This document shows positions 1 through 8,403 of a DNA stretch of 64,000 bases, in pieces. This DNA is from Oligoflexus sp. (lineage in GTDB: Bacteria > Bdellovibrionota_B > Oligoflexia > Oligoflexales > Oligoflexaceae): contig JACMPP010000114.1 in the NCBI GenBank assembly GCA_014377445.1, forward strand, positions 62,001 to 126,000, read 5' to 3'. Positions within the stretch are counted from its first letter, which is position 1; each line of letters begins with the position of its first letter. A model generated the notes under the pieces. That model searched no databases. It worked only from the letters and a program-made list of their open reading frames with translations, and had not been told where the DNA came from. A program made the translations under genes and the position numbers.

Positions 1-130
1 GGATGATACCACCACGTTTACCATGCGGGCTTTTCTTACGCTTACGCACAACACGTGCTTTTTTACCGGCACGATATTTAGCGGTTTTACGTCTGTTACG
101 GGGCGGCCGATTCTTACGAACGTTAGCCAT
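1..130 (-). CDS. Small basic protein, C-terminus cut by the window edge
   Basis: The minus strand reads from an ATG at 130 into the window edge with no stop, giving 43 visible residues. About half are Lys or Arg, with short runs such as RKRKK and a Gly-rich tail. A good ribosome site (AAAGAGG) lies 6-7 bases upstream of the ATG. The composition suggests a nucleic-acid-binding or ribosome-associated protein, but I do not recognise the family. A second tiny basic protein lies at 1771-1935 and has a similar AGKK(A/R) stretch, so the two could be related. The call rests on the ribosome site and the open frame only. Confidence 0.6.
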   Translation of the reverse strand, partial: MANVRKNRPPRNRRKTAKYRAGKKARVVRKRKKSPHGKRGGII

Positions 131-374
131 AGTGAACCTCTTTAAAAACAACTGGGAAGTTTTCCCAGTTAAAATCTTTATGCCACGACTGTTGCTGCTA
201 TGAAAGTAGCTAGCAAAGAGACGTCGAAACTAAGAGCGGAGGCCTTTAAAGTCAAGAGCTTTTTGACAAACGCAGAAAAGCTGATACACTGATCGTCATT
301 CTAATCACAAGCCGTACAAAAGTTACCTGAGCATAAAGGCCCTTTCCTTCTGGATAGTCTTGCTGGAGCTATAA

Positions 375-1001
375 ATGGAAATGTTGGCTTACTCAAATCT
401 TCTAGAGCGTAATTCGTCACAAACCCCTTTGAGTTTGGAACGATTCATTATGCTTCCGCTCAATAAGCAGCTCGAAGCGCAAACCGTCGAAGTTATTCGA
501 AATATCCTTTTGCAAATGCCTGAAGCCGGGGCTGAGCTCGGAGCAACGCGGCGCAAGCTCGACCATTTCTACTCGTCCTACATCAGGGATGCTTCGATCT
601 ATTTGGTCTTGATGGATAGTCGCACTGAAGCCGTAGTAGGGGGCGTGGGCATCGTTCCGTTCGCTGGTCTCGACCCTTCGGAAGGAATTGGAGAGATTCG
701 AGAGCTGGCTGTGGATATGTCTTATCGACGCCAAGGCCTTGGCCTGAAGCTCCTTCAAGCCGCCTTCGATACTGCCTTGAGTCTAAAATACAAACGGCTT
801 TATCTCGAAGCGACCGAACAGATGAGCCATGCCCAGGCCTTGTTTCTGCGCTTTGGCTTTCAGCCTGTGTCACTTCAACAAAGAGACAAGACACAGAGAA
901 ATACACCTCTCATACGTCAAGCAGGTCCTCACCAACCGGCTTTTTACGTATGGGAGGATACTTCATCCTTTACAAACGAACGCGCGCGCCAGCGTAAATA
1001 G
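375..1001 (+). CDS. GNAT family N-acetyltransferase
   Basis: A 208-residue protein with the GNAT fold. The acetyl-CoA pyrophosphate-binding motif RRQGLG is at about residue 118. It follows the beta strand IGEIRELAVD and precedes a helix, and then LYLEATEQMSHAQALFLRFGFQPV, the usual end of the fold. It probably transfers an acetyl group from acetyl-CoA to an amine; the substrate cannot be read from sequence. The ATG at 375 has GGAG six bases upstream. Its last 32 bases overlap the 3' end of the convergent outer-membrane protein gene. The family call is firm; the substrate is unknown. Confidence 0.85.
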   Translation: MEMLAYSNLLERNSSQTPLSLERFIMLPLNKQLEAQTVEVIRNILLQMPEAGAELGATRRKLDHFYSSYIRDASIYLVLMDSRTEAVVGGVGIVPFAGLDPSEGIGEIRELAVDMSYRRQGLGLKLLQAAFDTALSLKYKRLYLEATEQMSHAQALFLRFGFQPVSLQQRDKTQRNTPLIRQAGPHQPAFYVWEDTSSFTNERARQRK

Positions 1002-1593
1002 CCGGAATGTTGAGCTGGAATGACCCGGTGTCGCCGGACATATCCTTGAAATTAAAGTTGATCATGCGAAAGCTGACACCGAAGTTGAAATCAACGTTGT
1101 CGCTGGCTGGTGTGACAACGTCCCAGGCTAGCATTGACGCCACACCCGAACTCGAACCTCCATCCACCTTAATCCCACTATCGGTTTTGCCATCAAAGGA
1201 CGCTTGGGCTATGCCCACGCCGAGGCGAAATACGCCGAAGGCATGATCGCCGAGACTATAGCCGTAACCAGCCTTAATCATCGTCAACAGGTCCAAATTA
1301 ATATCGACGTCGGTATCGAAGTCCTTGTCTTTGTAGCTCGCTTTACCGGTATCGATCTCGAGACCGAGTTCGATCCGATTCCAGGTGTCACGCTTCATGA
1401 CATAACCGGCATCGAGTCCGACCATGTAGGCTGAGCCTGGCGAGCTTTCGCCGACTTTAATGGCTTGGCCAAGGACAACTTGCCCGCCGATAAAACCTCC
1501 GCCAAAATTCTTATCGACAGGGTCCGTGCTTTGGGCACGGGCAATAACAGGACAAAGAAATAAAAATGGGGCCAAAACGACATGAAATTTCAT
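970..1593 (-). CDS. Outer-membrane beta-barrel-like protein
   Basis: A 207-residue exported protein. Residues 1-20 form a signal peptide ending near ARAQ. The rest alternates Gly-rich and aromatic strands (GGGFIGGQVVLGQAIKVG, FGVFRLGVGIAQASFDG), and the last strand ends IPAIYAGARVRL, as in small eight-stranded barrels. The chosen ATG at 1593 has AAGGAG seven bases upstream; the frame opens 50 codons earlier, but that part lacks a ribosome site and would bury the signal peptide. It converges with the GNAT gene and overlaps it by 32 bases. Function unknown; a porin-like or structural envelope role is inference. Confidence 0.75.
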   Translation of the reverse strand: MKFHVVLAPFLFLCPVIARAQSTDPVDKNFGGGFIGGQVVLGQAIKVGESSPGSAYMVGLDAGYVMKRDTWNRIELGLEIDTGKASYKDKDFDTDVDINLDLLTMIKAGYGYSLGDHAFGVFRLGVGIAQASFDGKTDSGIKVDGGSSSGVASMLAWDVVTPASDNVDFNFGVSFRMINFNFKDMSGDTGSFQLNIPAIYAGARVRL

Positions 1594-1770
1594 AGCTACT
1601 CCTTGAACGCTTAGGAACTTTATTCTATAGAAGGTAGGCGCGGACGGAAAGAATTCTCCGCTATCCAAGAACTCATAAATTAGACTGATTTTGCCTTGCC
1701 AAGGTTTTGGAGATCGACTACTGTCCTCCGACCTGTATGGCATTTGGCTATGAGTCGAGAGGAAAACACA

Positions 1771-1935
1771 ATGGCTTCCCCAACGAAAAAATCAAAAGTA
1801 CGTCGCGCCCGTAACAAAGCTCGCGCGGGCAAGAAACGTAAAAATAAACTCCGCATCGTCGGTTCAACAGCTCCAAGCTTGAAGTTGAACATGCCGAACG
1901 CAAACGAAAAAGCATTTCTAGCTGCTAACGTTTAA
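1771..1935 (+). CDS. Tiny Lys/Arg-rich protein
   Basis: A 54-residue protein. Its first 30 residues are very basic (TKKSKVRRARNKARAGKKRKNKLR); the second half is neutral, with a GST-AP segment and a C-terminal NEKAFLAANV. GAGAGG sits about 7-14 bases before the ATG at 1771, a strong ribosome site. The basic half could bind RNA or DNA. It is much smaller than bacterial histone H1-like proteins, and I cannot place it in a named family. It stands alone, divergent from the outer-membrane protein gene at 970-1593. Confidence 0.7.
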   Translation: MASPTKKSKVRRARNKARAGKKRKNKLRIVGSTAPSLKLNMPNANEKAFLAANV

Positions 1936-2063
1936 TTCGAGTTTAAGTTGAGTTCAGGAGTTCCGACTATAAATCCGCTTCGCGGAGTTATGGTGAGATC
2001 TCCTTTATTCATTTTACCCACCTGAAAAATCAATCTTCCAACTCCCATTACAAATCAAATCAC

Positions 2064-2093
2064 TTGGACTCGCTCTCTTGCGGACCGTATAGT
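2064..2093 (+). promoter_or_regulatory. Sigma-70-type promoter for coaBC-plsC
   Basis: TTGGAC at 2064-2069 and TATAGT at 2088-2093 are separated by 18 bases and lie 38 bases before the coaBC start. Both boxes match the housekeeping consensus at most positions. It would drive coaBC and the closely spaced plsC. No experimental start site is available. Confidence 0.45.
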
Positions 2094-2131
2094 AGATCTT
2101 TTCCAAAGCTCCACGTTCTTCAGGAGTGATC

Positions 2132-3301
2132 ATGGTTTCAAGCGATTTGACAGTGAAACTGGGCTCCGATGCCTTAAGCGGCAAAAATATCGATGTGATA
2201 GTTGCCGGTTCGATCGGTGCTGTGGAAAGCGTCCGTTTTCTGCGGGCGCTCAGACGCCTTGGAGCGGACGTTCAACCTTGGCTGACTCAGGGTGGATCGC
2301 TTTTTACCACCGAAACAGCACTCTCATGGGCAGCCGCCAAACCCTGTCGCACAGGCTTTGAAGGCTCAGCCTCCCATATCTCACTCGGTGACGCCTGTGT
2401 GATCGCACCCGCCTCTGCAAGCATGCTGGCGAAGATCGCCAATGGTGTGACCGATACTCCCGCTTCAGCATTGGTCGCCTCTTACCTCGGCATGAAAAAG
2501 CCGGTCTATATCGTCGCCAACATGCATGACAGCATGTACGACTCCCCTTTCGTGCAGGAAAATCTTAAGAAGATTCGCAGCTATGCACAGCTCCTGGGCG
2601 CCAGACAGGAGGAGGGAAAACAAAAGTTTCCCGAGCCTGCCGTTCTCGCCGATGAAATTGCGCACGCCATCAATCATCACAATAAAATGATTCTCATAAC
2701 CATGGGCACCACCCGCGGTTATATCGATGATGTTCGCTACATATCCAATTACAGTTCGGGAGCGCTCGGCAGCCGCATCGCCGAAGAGTTCTATCGCCAG
2801 GGCTTTCTGACTTCGGTTGTGCAGGGTCCATGCCCTATCATTCCCAAGAGCTATACCAAACTCATTGCCGTGGAAACCAATGTCGAAATGGGAGCCGCTG
2901 TAAAAGAAGTCGAAGCTCTGGGCATTCAGGGCGCGGTGTTTGCGGCATCAGTTTTAGATTTTGTTCCGACGGAACGGAAGACCGGGAAAATTCGCTCGAG
3001 CGAGGATTTAAAGGTGCAGTTCAAAGCGACCCCTAAGATTATTTCTTCGGTGGAAACGCCTCTTAGCTTTAAAGTCGGATTCAAATTAGAAACGTCACCC
3101 GCTTCGACAGAACTTGCTCAAATGTATTTGAGTAAATATAATCTGAGCCATCTGGTGATGAACCAACTGCAAAACGTGTCGGCAAGTGCCCACACGGCCG
3201 ATATTTGGCGGCCGGGGCTCAACCCCAGCAAAAATATCGAGGGCAAAGAAGCTATCGCGCGACTCCTTGTCGGCGAAGCCAAGACTCTTCTAGGAAAATA
3301 G
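2132..3301 (+). CDS. coaBC: CoaBC-like phosphopantothenoylcysteine synthase/decarboxylase
   Basis: A 389-residue bifunctional-type protein of coenzyme A synthesis. The N-terminal half (about 15-180) looks like the HFCD flavoprotein decarboxylase fold: GSIGAVESVRFLRALRRLGADV, then DACVIAPASASMLAKIANGVTDT. The C-terminal half (about 185-389) matches CoaB, with NYSSGALGSRIAEEF as the nucleotide-binding loop, an AASVLDFVP segment, KTGKIRS and GFKLET. Together they would condense phosphopantothenate with cysteine and decarboxylate the product. The decarboxylase half is divergent, so its activity is less certain. AGGAG at 2122-2126 supports the ATG at 2132 rather than the GTG at 2126. plsC follows after one base. 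Confidence 0.8.
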   Translation: MVSSDLTVKLGSDALSGKNIDVIVAGSIGAVESVRFLRALRRLGADVQPWLTQGGSLFTTETALSWAAAKPCRTGFEGSASHISLGDACVIAPASASMLAKIANGVTDTPASALVASYLGMKKPVYIVANMHDSMYDSPFVQENLKKIRSYAQLLGARQEEGKQKFPEPAVLADEIAHAINHHNKMILITMGTTRGYIDDVRYISNYSSGALGSRIAEEFYRQGFLTSVVQGPCPIIPKSYTKLIAVETNVEMGAAVKEVEALGIQGAVFAASVLDFVPTERKTGKIRSSEDLKVQFKATPKIISSVETPLSFKVGFKLETSPASTELAQMYLSKYNLSHLVMNQLQNVSASAHTADIWRPGLNPSKNIEGKEAIARLLVGEAKTLLGK

Positions 3302-3302
3302 A

Positions 3303-4091
3303 ATGCTGAACTACATTTTAGCCGCGTACTTCTGGGTTCTTTTCATCCTGACAACCTGCATGTTGTTTGTTTGGGTTGCCATCGTTCACGCCTATCACCA
3401 GCTATTCAATCCCGATCAATCGACTGAGGCCTGCCATCGAGTAGCGGTGCTTTGGGGCCAAACTCTTTTTGCTTTGGGACCGGCCTGGAATCATGAAGTC
3501 CGGGGACGGGAAAATCTTCCGGCAGAGAACGCGCAGCCCTACGTCATGATCGCGAATCATTCGAGCACGGCGGATATCTGGGCTCTGTTTCTGGTTGGCG
3601 GGCAGTTTCGCTGGCTCTCCAAAGACACGATGTTCCGTGTGCCACTCGTCGGCCTCGCGATGAAATGGGCGGGCTATGTGTCCGTCACGCGCGGTCATAA
3701 GCAGTCGCAATACCAGGCGGTCGAAACGAGCCGTAAATGGCTGAGAAAAGGTGTTTCGATGGCCTTTTTTCCAGAAGGCACACGCAGTGATGATGGCCAT
3801 GTAAAAGAATTTAAGATCGGTGCGTTTCGTCTGGCTCAAGAAGAAAACGTGATGATAGTTCCCGTTGTTTTGCGTGGCACCAGGGACATGCTGGTAAAGA
3901 ATTCGGGCTTTCCCAAAAAAGCTCATCTCGATATCGAAATTCTACCACCGGTTCGTTCTCTTGAAGGCGAAGATTCGCGAGCCTTTGCGGATCGCGTTCA
4001 AAAGATTGTTGCGACCCGTCTCAGCCGGCCCGCACAATCGTCAGCCCGTTCCGCTATTGGCCTAAAAAAAAAGGCCTCCCAGCTTAGCTAG
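3303..4091 (+). CDS. plsC: 1-acyl-glycerol-3-phosphate acyltransferase
   Basis: A 262-residue membrane-associated acyltransferase that adds the second acyl chain to make phosphatidic acid. The diagnostic motifs are both present: NHSSTADIW (the NHx4D catalytic box, about residue 85) and FPEGTRSDDG (about residue 158). One or two hydrophobic N-terminal segments (residues 4-30) anchor it. It begins one base after the coaBC stop, with AGGA inside the end of coaBC as ribosome site, so the pair is one operon. The last seven codons (KKKASQLS region) are made from the flgE terminator of the opposite strand. Confidence 0.9.
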   Translation: MLNYILAAYFWVLFILTTCMLFVWVAIVHAYHQLFNPDQSTEACHRVAVLWGQTLFALGPAWNHEVRGRENLPAENAQPYVMIANHSSTADIWALFLVGGQFRWLSKDTMFRVPLVGLAMKWAGYVSVTRGHKQSQYQAVETSRKWLRKGVSMAFFPEGTRSDDGHVKEFKIGAFRLAQEENVMIVPVVLRGTRDMLVKNSGFPKKAHLDIEILPPVRSLEGEDSRAFADRVQKIVATRLSRPAQSSARSAIGLKKKASQLS

Positions 4092-4097
4092 GAGGCC
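4064..4097 (-). terminator. Intrinsic terminator of flgE, inside the plsC coding region
   Basis: A 7-bp stem (GGCCTCC at 4073-4079 with GGAGGCC at 4091-4097) and an 11-base loop. Read on the minus strand it is followed by nine T, the arrangement of a factor-independent terminator. On the plus strand no T tract follows. It therefore ends the minus-strand flgE transcript, 23 bases after the flgE stop, and lies within the last codons of plsC. Confidence 0.8.
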
Positions 4098-4119
4098 CCT
4101 GAGTCATACGATGAAACTA

Positions 4120-5442
4120 TTAACGCTTCATATTGATTACTTCTTCCATCATCGAGTCAGTCGTCGTAACGGAGCGTGAGTTCGCCTGAAATCCACGTTG
4201 CGTACGAATCATTTCCACGAATTGTTGAGCCATGTCGACGTTGGATTCTTCGAGGGTCGAAGCATAGATCGAACCGCGTGTACCCGTTTGGGCTTCACCG
4301 ATGCGAGGCTCACCGGATTCATGCGTTGCGAAGAACTGGTTACGACCGGCTTTTTGGAGACCGTCAATGTTCTCAAAGGTTGCGAGAGCGAGGCCTGCCA
4401 AAGTCTTTTCAACACCGTTGGTGTAGTAGCCTTTGACCTTGCCATCAAGGTCGATCTTGAGCGACTTGATGTTACCGGCTTCAAAACCGTTTTGACTGTG
4501 GAAGACCGTGATGGAAGCCGCTGCAACCGATGTGGTGGCACCCACTCCGTTCCCGCCTTCAGTCGCCATATTCTTACCGAAGTCGATCGCAATTTTCTGT
4601 CCGGCCGTCGCGCCTTTGGAGAAGTTCGCAACCATATCTTCTGGATCTTCCGAAAGAAGGTTGCCCTTCGTATCGAATTTGACAATTCCCTTGCCGATTT
4701 CTTTGACTTTCTGATCGCCTTCTGGATCGGTAACTTCCTTACCATCAACAGTTTGGTGATACTCCCACGAGATGCCTTCATCCGTTGCCAGACGTTTGAA
4801 GTAGGTGGTCATTGCATGCTTATTACCTTGGCTGTCAAACACGTTAACCGAGTTTGAAAAGTCAGAGGATTCCAGAGGATTGTTGATGTCGAATGGTTTC
4901 TCGCTGATTTCGGTCCGACCATCGAGGTTGAGGTTCAATACAACTTTCTCTGTTGATTGAGGCGCGAGGTTGTTCGTCTGGATACGGATATCCGAGAGGA
5001 GCGGGGAGAGCTTGCCGCTTTTGTCGGCTTCGTAACCTTGCAGGTGGCCGCCGGCTGAATCCGAGAGGAAACCGTCCTTGTCGAAGTTGAAAGAACCAAC
5101 ACGGGTATAGAATTGTCCGCCCGCTTCCTGCTTCTCGCCTTTAGGGTTACCGACAACGAAGAAACCGCTGCCCTGTACCGCTAAGTCTGTCAATCGATCG
5201 GTGACGGTCAAGCCCCCTTGTGTATGCACTGTACGGACATCGCTAACTCTTGCTCCACGTCCAATCTGAGCTGAACCTGTAGAACTCATGGTGTCGGCAG
5301 AAAGAAGATCGTCGAATTCAACGCGATCGTACTTAAAACCTTTGGCGTTTGCGTTCGCCAAGTTGTTCGCAACAACGGACATAGAGTCCGACATTACGTT
5401 CATACCAGTTACACCTGTATAGAGAGCTTGAGTAATAGCCAT
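4120..5442 (-). CDS. flgE: Flagellar hook protein FlgE
   Basis: A 440-residue hook subunit, polymerised outside the cell between rod and filament. The N-terminal 35 residues (MAITQALYTGVTGMNVMSDS, then ANNLANANAKGFKYDR) are the flagellar rod/hook domain. The C-terminus (about 395-440) carries NVDMAQQFVEMIRTQRGFQANSRS, diagnostic for the family. The middle is the variable surface region. The ATG at 5442 has GAGGTGAT directly upstream; the frame opens six codons earlier without a ribosome site. It lies downstream of fliD-fliS after a 117-base gap that holds a GGGCAGG/CCTGCCC hairpin (5554-5573). Confidence 0.93.
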   Translation of the reverse strand: MAITQALYTGVTGMNVMSDSMSVVANNLANANAKGFKYDRVEFDDLLSADTMSSTGSAQIGRGARVSDVRTVHTQGGLTVTDRLTDLAVQGSGFFVVGNPKGEKQEAGGQFYTRVGSFNFDKDGFLSDSAGGHLQGYEADKSGKLSPLLSDIRIQTNNLAPQSTEKVVLNLNLDGRTEISEKPFDINNPLESSDFSNSVNVFDSQGNKHAMTTYFKRLATDEGISWEYHQTVDGKEVTDPEGDQKVKEIGKGIVKFDTKGNLLSEDPEDMVANFSKGATAGQKIAIDFGKNMATEGGNGVGATTSVAAASITVFHSQNGFEAGNIKSLKIDLDGKVKGYYTNGVEKTLAGLALATFENIDGLQKAGRNQFFATHESGEPRIGEAQTGTRGSIYASTLEESNVDMAQQFVEMIRTQRGFQANSRSVTTTDSMMEEVINMKR

Positions 5443-5553
5443 ATCACCTCCGTAACGCACATCTTAGATCTTTTAAGAGATTATCATGTGAATTCAGGGT
5501 GAGTAGATGACTGTGAAAATGCAGACATTAGGGGGGTTGAGGCAGAAGAGAGT

Positions 5554-5573
5554 GGGCAGGAAAGGTCCTGCCC
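5554..5573 (-). terminator. Hairpin downstream of fliS
   Basis: GGGCAGG and CCTGCCC form a 7-bp stem with a six-base loop, eight bases after the fliS stop. No T tract follows on the minus strand, so it may be a weak or attenuating terminator, or an RNA-end stabiliser between fliS and flgE. Confidence 0.35.
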
Positions 5574-5580
5574 CGAGGGC

Positions 5581-6063
5581 TTAGCTAGCAGCTTTACTCT
5601 TGGTAAGGTTGTACTTTTCAGCTTCAACTGGATTATTGTCCAACCACTTCTTATATTCTTCGGGTTGCAGCTTCGGCGAAGGAACTCCGTCTGGACGAGG
5701 GTTTTCGATTACGTCCTGCCAGCCTGCATGAAGAGTTCTCAGAATGCCTTCAACATTTTTCAGGCATTCGAGATCGTTATTGATATTGCCTTCGATCAGC
5801 TTGTCGATCATGAAGATATAAAGACTTTCGAGATCGACTGCGAGTTGGCCGCCTGACTTGAAATCAAGAGTCGCCATGAGCTCTGAAAGGATGGCAGTAG
5901 CCTTGCTTAGGTTACGGCCTTTGTCGGCGATCTTCTTCTCTTGCATCGCGACTTGAGCATGTTTAACGAAGCGAATGGCACCTTCATAGAGCATCAGAAG
6001 AATTTTCTCACGGCTTGCCGTAGTTACTGCTGTTTTCTGATAAGTCTTGTAGGGATTCGTCAT
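5581..6063 (-). CDS. fliS: Flagellar export chaperone FliS
   Basis: A 160-residue helical protein (family usually 120-140) that holds flagellin in the cytoplasm until export. The typical N-terminus NPYKTYQKTAVTTASREKILLMLYEGAIRF and the later LDFKSGGQLAVDLESLYIFMIDKLIEGN are clear. The C-terminal 35 residues extend beyond the core fold. Start choice: AGGAG lies one base from the ATG at 6069 but seven bases from the ATG at 6063, so 6063 is preferred. It follows fliD by 15 bases, the common fliD-fliS pairing. Confidence 0.92.
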   Translation of the reverse strand: MTNPYKTYQKTAVTTASREKILLMLYEGAIRFVKHAQVAMQEKKIADKGRNLSKATAILSELMATLDFKSGGQLAVDLESLYIFMIDKLIEGNINNDLECLKNVEGILRTLHAGWQDVIENPRPDGVPSPKLQPEEYKKWLDNNPVEAEKYNLTKSKAAS

Positions 6064-6078
6064 CGTCATACTCCTGGT

Positions 6079-7419
6079 TTATTCGCCACCACCACCGAAC
6101 TTCTGAGCCAGGAAGTCGCCTTGCGCCTTCATCCCAGATAAGTTCCCTTCTAATGCAGTGAATCGGCGTTTAATCGATTCTTCTTTATGGGCAAAATCTG
6201 CCTCTTTGCGCTTTATCTGCTCGTCCTGGCCTTTGATGATACCTTCCAAAGACTTCGATCGAGTTTTCAACAAACCATTGGAAGCATCTTTCAGGCCTTT
6301 GATCTTCTCTGCCAGCCCTGCTGCGATGCCGTTGCCTCTGTCTGTTTTCACAAAGAGATTCGCCACACTATCATAGTCTTCGGTCAGGGCTTTTTTAACT
6401 TTAGTGGCGTCGAAATCTAATTCGCCTGATTTTGCATTTGTGGTCACACCGATCGACGCTAAGTTGCTGTACTTCCCGCTGGTAGACACGGAATTTTGCA
6501 GAACGCTTTGCAGGGTTCGGATAACGGCTTTAATCGTCCCGTCCGAAGCAAGGATTCCAGCCTTTTGCGTCTGTGGATTCACCTGAAACTGGGCGTTAAT
6601 AAATTTTGCGACCTCGTTGTAACCTTTGATGAACCCCTGAATATTCTCGATCGTCCCGTCGATATCGTGGCTGATGTTGACTTGAACCCGGGTGCCGGCT
6701 TCCGCGCGCTTCACGTTAAAGGCAACACCGCTCACGAGTTCGTCGAGGGTATTGTCGGAATCAGTCACGGGAACGTCTTCGAAGAGAACATCAAGGTTAC
6801 GACCTTTGACCTGCTCCTTAAACTCGAGGAACGTTGTATCCTCATCAATTTTGATCTTGGATTCTTCGCCGGATTTTTCGCTCAAGACCATCAGGCGGAA
6901 GGGGTCCGGTTGGTACTTGGTGTTGACAACCATGGCTTTGACGCCACCATCGGTTCCATTGATTGCCGTAGCCACGTCCTGAAGGGTTGCCCCCGGATCG
7001 ATGGTAACCTCCAGATCATCTTCACCCTGACGTTCAATACGCATGTATCCAAAGCCGACCGCGGTCTTATCCTTGTCAGGAAAGCCGTAGGCAAGCTCTT
7101 TTTCCGAGCGTGACATACCTCGAACTTCGAATTCGTAGGATCCGGGAACACTAGGGCCTGTTATCGAACCGTCCAGGATATCGGGATGGGTTGATTCGAC
7201 TTTCAGCTTCCTAAAGTCAGTGTTAGTCTTGAGTTTACTGAGCGAAGTATCCAGACCGTCAACGAGGTCGACGAGCTTCTTGAATTCATCTCGCTCTTTG
7301 ACGATTTTGTCTTTGCGTTGGTTGGCACTGGCGATAGGCATTTTTTCGACTTCGATCAAGTCTTGAACAACCTTTGGGTCGAATAAGCGGGATGTCGAGC
7401 CAGGTAATCTTATGCCCAT
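6079..7419 (-). CDS. fliD: Flagellar filament cap protein FliD
   Basis: A 446-residue cap protein that directs flagellin folding at the filament tip. The N-terminal domain (1-110) has LIEVEKMPIASANQRKDKI and the heptad-rich KLVDLVDGLDTSLSKLKT. The C-terminal FliD domain (about 225-446) includes FIKGYNEVAKFINAQ, RTLQSVLQNSVSTSG and a long terminal coiled coil (EEQIKRKEADFAHKEESIKRR region). AGGAGG three bases before the ATG at 7419 fixes the start. Only 25 bases separate it from the divergent GNAT gene, so their promoters must overlap or lie inside the coding regions. Confidence 0.92.
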   Translation of the reverse strand: MGIRLPGSTSRLFDPKVVQDLIEVEKMPIASANQRKDKIVKERDEFKKLVDLVDGLDTSLSKLKTNTDFRKLKVESTHPDILDGSITGPSVPGSYEFEVRGMSRSEKELAYGFPDKDKTAVGFGYMRIERQGEDDLEVTIDPGATLQDVATAINGTDGGVKAMVVNTKYQPDPFRLMVLSEKSGEESKIKIDEDTTFLEFKEQVKGRNLDVLFEDVPVTDSDNTLDELVSGVAFNVKRAEAGTRVQVNISHDIDGTIENIQGFIKGYNEVAKFINAQFQVNPQTQKAGILASDGTIKAVIRTLQSVLQNSVSTSGKYSNLASIGVTTNAKSGELDFDATKVKKALTEDYDSVANLFVKTDRGNGIAAGLAEKIKGLKDASNGLLKTRSKSLEGIIKGQDEQIKRKEADFAHKEESIKRRFTALEGNLSGMKAQGDFLAQKFGGGGE

Positions 7420-7444
7420 AAAGCCTCCTGCGAAGAGATAAGAA

Positions 7445-8392
7445 ATGGGGTCCGGGACGATGAGCACCTTTAATCCAGCGAAACCTGAGCAATTTAAAGA
7501 ACGCAATAAACTGCTTCAACTTTGCATGAGGCCTGATCCTCTGCCCTTTCCTATCGAGGATGAATATCCGATAGTGCTGGCGGAAAAAGAGGAATCGCGA
7601 GGCTTCAGTTACTGTCTTAATCACAACAATCGTATGTGCTCTCATGCCAACCTTTGGCCTCGTCATGTCATTGACCGCCAAAATAGAAGTAAAGGACAGA
7701 TAGGACTTGTTGGAAACGTGGCCACTGATCCAGGCATGCAAGGCCGTGGGCACATGCGAGAACTGCTATCCAATTTGGAAGAAATAGCGAAAAGACAAAA
7801 CCTTGACGCTCTTGTTTTATGGAGCGATCTGGACCAATTTTATCACAAACTCGGATATGAGTCAGTAGGACAAGAATTGCATCTCGGCTTCCCCAAGGAG
7901 GATCCGAAAAGGGTAAGCTCCAAGGCTTTCAACGGGGAATTCCGCCTCAATGGCCTTTTGGAAGAGACCGATCTTGATCGCATGATGGCCCTCAGACCAA
8001 GCGTCCCCCTTACCCTAGCCCGTTCGCGCGAAGAGTTTGCGAGGTTGATGACCATTCCCTGGCTCGATAGTTTTCGGGTTTACCGGGAGGGTGCGTTGGT
8101 GGGATCGGCCTTAATAGGCAAGGGCTACGACATGGTCGGAGTGATTCATGAGTGGGGTGCGACCGATCAGGAAACGATGCTTCTCCTGATCGATCATATC
8201 GCTGAGACTCTGCCTTTTGAGAGTTTGATGCTCCTCGTTCCCGATAGCATCGAGACTTCCTGGAAGTCGGTCCTCATTAAGTATTCAGAAAGCTACGAAA
8301 AGCACTCCATGGCGCTCGTGAAATATTTGCACAAAAAAGAAAAGAGAGAGGACTACTCCTCTCTCTTCGTCTGGGGACTCGACTCAATCTAG
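7445..8392 (+). CDS. Two-part GNAT family acetyltransferase
   Basis: A 315-residue protein. Residues 75-140 form an acetyltransferase core: IGLVGNVATDPGMQGRGHMRELLSNLEE has the acetyl-CoA loop (here QGRGHM), then LDALVLWSDLDQFYHKLGYESVG. The C-terminal half (160-300) looks like a second, degenerate GNAT-type domain, as in Eis-like proteins. The substrate is unknown. An alternative start at 7460 (MSTFNP) is equally possible; both have weak ribosome sites. The last codons encode the fliC terminator of the opposite strand. It sits between fliD and fliC, but nothing shows a flagellar role. Confidence 0.75.
   Translation: MGSGTMSTFNPAKPEQFKERNKLLQLCMRPDPLPFPIEDEYPIVLAEKEESRGFSYCLNHNNRMCSHANLWPRHVIDRQNRSKGQIGLVGNVATDPGMQGRGHMRELLSNLEEIAKRQNLDALVLWSDLDQFYHKLGYESVGQELHLGFPKEDPKRVSSKAFNGEFRLNGLLEETDLDRMMALRPSVPLTLARSREEFARLMTIPWLDSFRVYREGALVGSALIGKGYDMVGVIHEWGATDQETMLLLIDHIAETLPFESLMLLVPDSIETSWKSVLIKYSESYEKHSMALVKYLHKKEKREDYSSLFVWGLDSI
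8331..8367 (-). terminator. Intrinsic terminator of fliC, inside the GNAT gene
   Basis: A perfect 11-bp stem (8342-8352 with 8357-8367, AGAGAGAGGA-type) around a four-base loop. On the minus strand it is followed by a T-rich run (TTCTTTTTT). It lies 37 bases after the fliC stop and within the last codons of the convergent plus-strand GNAT gene. It is the strongest terminator in the flagellar region, as expected for an abundant transcript. Confidence 0.85.
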
Positions 8393-8403
8393 AAGGCTTC
8401 TAA

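Noticed and set aside
4198-4857. 219-residue open frame antisense to flgE
   Set aside because: It is the opposite strand of a certain hook gene, lacks a ribosome site and has no family features.
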